Of a stretch of 7,586 nucleotides of DNA, positions 6,511-7,586 are shown in pieces (the first letter of the stretch is position 1; each line of letters opens with the position of its first letter). Position numbers and translations under genes: made by a program. The stretch lies in NCBI GenBank assembly GCA_023405565.1, contig JAEXXW010000385.1, positions 1-7,586 on the forward strand, read 5' to 3'. A model generated the notes under the pieces. The model had not been told where the DNA came from. It made no database searches and saw only the letters and a program-made list of their open reading frames with translations. Origin of the DNA: Pseudomonadota bacterium. Lineage in GTDB: Bacteria; Pseudomonadota; Alphaproteobacteria; Rhizobiales; Xanthobacteraceae.

Positions 6511-7176
6511 GTGAGCACCAATCCGCATGAAGATCGGGCTTTTCTCGAGAAGCCGGAAAACGCTTATCTGACCAAGGCACAAATCCTGGAATGGGAGGAG
6601 GGGCGCACCTTCCATACCGACTGGGCCGCGCATCACTTCTTCAACTGGGCGGAGTGGCTGAACCATCTGCGCGACAGGACGGTGCGGATCGTCGAGGTGG
6701 GATCGTGGGAGGGGCGCTCGGCCCTATGCTTCCTCAATGTCCTGCCGCATTCGACCATCGTGTGCATCGACCCGTTCGCCGGCAATGTCGAGCATCACGA
6801 AAATCCCTACTTTGCCGATCTCGCGCGCAAGAGCGAAAAGCAGTTCGACAAGAACCTTGCTGGCTATGAGGCGCGGGTGGAGAAGATCGTCGGCAGTTCG
6901 ACCGATGTGCTGCCGCGTCTCGGTGCGCAGGGGCGGCGCTTCGATGTCGCCTATGTCGATGGCAGCCATATCGCCGCCGACGTCTATCGCGATGCCGTGC
7001 TGGCGTGGTCGTTGCTCGATCGCGGCGGCATCGCCGTGTTCGACGATTACGAATGGCCACTGATGGAGACGGAAGAGGAGCGTCCCAAACTCGGCGTCGA
7101 CATGTTCCTTGCTGGTATTCCGGGACAATACCGCGAGGTGCATCGCGGCTATCAGATCGCGATCGAGAAGCTCTGA
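6511..7176 (+). CDS. Class I SAM-dependent methyltransferase, Methyltransf_24-like
   Basis: Predicted cytoplasmic methyltransferase, 221 aa, complete; the acceptor is unknown. Motif I is IVEVGSWEGRSALCFL (60-75), with the Gly loop in the EVGSxEGRS form typical of Methyltransf_24. The acidic SAM-ribose position is Asp87 in VCIDPF. The motif VAYVDGSHIAADVYRDA (146-162), followed by LLDRGGIAVFDDYEW (168-182), matches the family's DGxH...GGxxxxDDY pattern. These last residues probably bind a metal or position the substrate, by analogy with the CmcI and catechol O-methyltransferase-like groups. The start GTG 6511 is preceded by AGGGAGA at 6500-6506, a good ribosome-binding site. It is not a paralogue of the methyltransferase on the other side of the intergenic region: domain architecture and motif I differ. 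Related proteins often act on sugars or small metabolites, but nothing in the window fixes this. Confidence 0.88.
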   Translation: MSTNPHEDRAFLEKPENAYLTKAQILEWEEGRTFHTDWAAHHFFNWAEWLNHLRDRTVRIVEVGSWEGRSALCFLNVLPHSTIVCIDPFAGNVEHHENPYFADLARKSEKQFDKNLAGYEARVEKIVGSSTDVLPRLGAQGRRFDVAYVDGSHIAADVYRDAVLAWSLLDRGGIAVFDDYEWPLMETEEERPKLGVDMFLAGIPGQYREVHRGYQIAIEKL

Positions 7177-7178
7177 TT

Positions 7179-7285
7179 TGTCATTCCGGGGCGCGGGCGT
7201 AAGCCCGCGAACCCGGAATCCAGAAGAGTTTTCGCCGAGCCCCGGATTCCGGGCCCGGCGCTTTCAGCGCCGTCCCGGAATGACA
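7179..7285. repeat. Compound palindromic intergenic repeat (paired REP-like hairpins / cloverleaf)
   Basis: The 107-bp element has perfect outer arms TGTCATTCCGGG (7179-7190) and CCCGGAATGACA (7274-7285). Inside are CCCGGAATCC (7212-7221) with GGATTCCGGG (7244-7253), the hairpin CGCGGGC/GCCCGCG (7192-7198 with 7203-7209, loop GTAA), and the hairpin CGGCGCT/AGCGCCG (7256-7262 with 7266-7272, loop TTC). ATTCCGGG and its complement occur four times in all. The DNA or RNA can therefore fold as two separate long hairpins (7183-7219 and 7246-7281) or as one cloverleaf closed by the outer arms. It begins 3 bp after a methyltransferase stop. From memory, similar elements are dispersed in Bradyrhizobium and Rhodopseudomonas; copy number cannot be seen here. 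Confidence 0.85.
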
Positions 7286-7296
7286 TGAGGCAGCCA

Positions 7297-7324
7297 TTGA
7301 TTTCGTGCGCGCGGCTCGCAATAT
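7297..7324 (+). promoter_or_regulatory. Candidate sigma-70 promoter for recR
   Basis: TTGATT at 7297-7302 and CAATAT at 7319-7324 are separated by 16 bp, and the -10-like box ends 35 bp before the recR ATG. The upstream repeat and the absence of dnaX-ybaB suggest recR needs its own promoter. The match is modest and judged by eye. Confidence 0.3.
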
Positions 7325-7359
7325 GCGGCTTCTCTTGAGTCCTTATTTGATCGAGTGCG

Positions 7360-7586
7360 ATGCCGAAAGCCGTAGCCGGACCTGAAATCGAACGCCTGAT
7401 CCAGCTTCTGGCCAAGCTGCCGGGCCTGGGGCCGCGTTCGGCGCGGCGGGCCGCTCTGCACCTCATCAAGAAGCGCGAGCAATTGATGACGCCGCTGACC
7501 GACGCGCTCGGCACGGCGCGCGACCGCATCACGGTCTGCAGCACCTGCGGCAATATCGATTCACAAAATCCCTGCACGGTCTGTAC
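7360..7586 (+). CDS. recR: RecR, recombination mediator protein, 3'-truncated by window edge
   Basis: RecR works with RecO (and RecF) to load RecA onto SSB-coated single-stranded DNA during gap repair. The first 75 residues are visible and the frame is open to the window edge; the full protein is about 200 aa. ATG 7360 gives the family-typical N-terminus with [30 protein letters not shown] (about 7-36), which covers the helix-hairpin-helix DNA-binding region. The start of the C4 zinc finger follows: Cys60, Cys63, Cys72 and Cys75. The Toprim domain lies beyond the edge. The ribosome-binding site is weak (TCGAG about 5 nt upstream). In most proteobacteria recR follows dnaX and ybaB; here the upstream neighbours are a repeat and a methyltransferase gene. 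Confidence 0.95.
   Translation, partial: MPKAVAGPEIERLIQLLAKLPGLGPRSARRAALHLIKKREQLMTPLTDALGTARDRITVCSTCGNIDSQNPCTVC

Noticed and set aside
1..7586. CRISPR array, tRNA, insertion sequence, toxin-antitoxin or phage-defence genes
   Set aside because: No direct-repeat/spacer periodicity, no tRNA-like cloverleaf with the expected T-loop, no transposase, nuclease-toxin or defence-type protein in any supported frame. The cloverleaf at 7179-7285 lacks all tRNA consensus bases.

Overview
The window looks like chromosomal DNA of a GC-rich alphaproteobacterium, most likely of the order Hyphomicrobiales (Bradyrhizobium, Xanthobacteraceae or Pseudolabrys-like). This rests on protein sequence style, on the ymdB-yebC-ruvC gene order, and on two intergenic repeats that I recall as typical of that group. 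Placement to genus is not possible by eye. There are no tRNA or rRNA genes, no CRISPR array and no insertion sequence.

Layout. (1) 1-747, plus strand: 3' part of a YmdB/TIGR00282 metallophosphoesterase. (2) About 842-2035, plus: an exported alpha/beta hydrolase with a Cys-bearing C-terminal extension. (3) 2036-2207: gap with a candidate terminator and a candidate promoter. (4) 2208-2954, plus: YebC/PmpR/TACO1 family translation or regulatory factor. (5) 2955-3060: dispersed-type repeat with a 12-bp perfect hairpin, between convergent genes. (6) 4643-3085, minus: two paralogous TauE/SafE-type membrane transporters, both 259 aa, joined by a TGATG stop/start overlap. (7) 4743-5249, plus: RuvC Holliday-junction resolvase. 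(8) 6380-5298, minus, and 6511-7176, plus: two unrelated class I SAM methyltransferases diverging from a 130-bp intergenic region with two palindromes. (9) 7179-7285: a compound inverted repeat able to fold as two long hairpins or as one cloverleaf. (10) 7360 to the edge, plus: 5' third of recR.

The backbone is housekeeping: genome maintenance (ruvC, recR), translation support (yebC) and a conserved phosphodiesterase. Accessory genes are interleaved with it: an exported hydrolase, an anion-exporter-like pair and two methyltransferases. Two normally tight neighbourhoods are open here. yebC and ruvC are separated by the opposite-strand transporter pair, and ruvC is not followed by ruvA/ruvB. 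recR also lacks its usual dnaX-ybaB upstream partners.

I did not find a clearly new multi-gene system. The points most worth a second look are the gapless transporter pair with its near-identical 35-bp DNA block, the dual-fold repeat before recR, the divergent methyltransferase control region, and the Cys module on the hydrolase.
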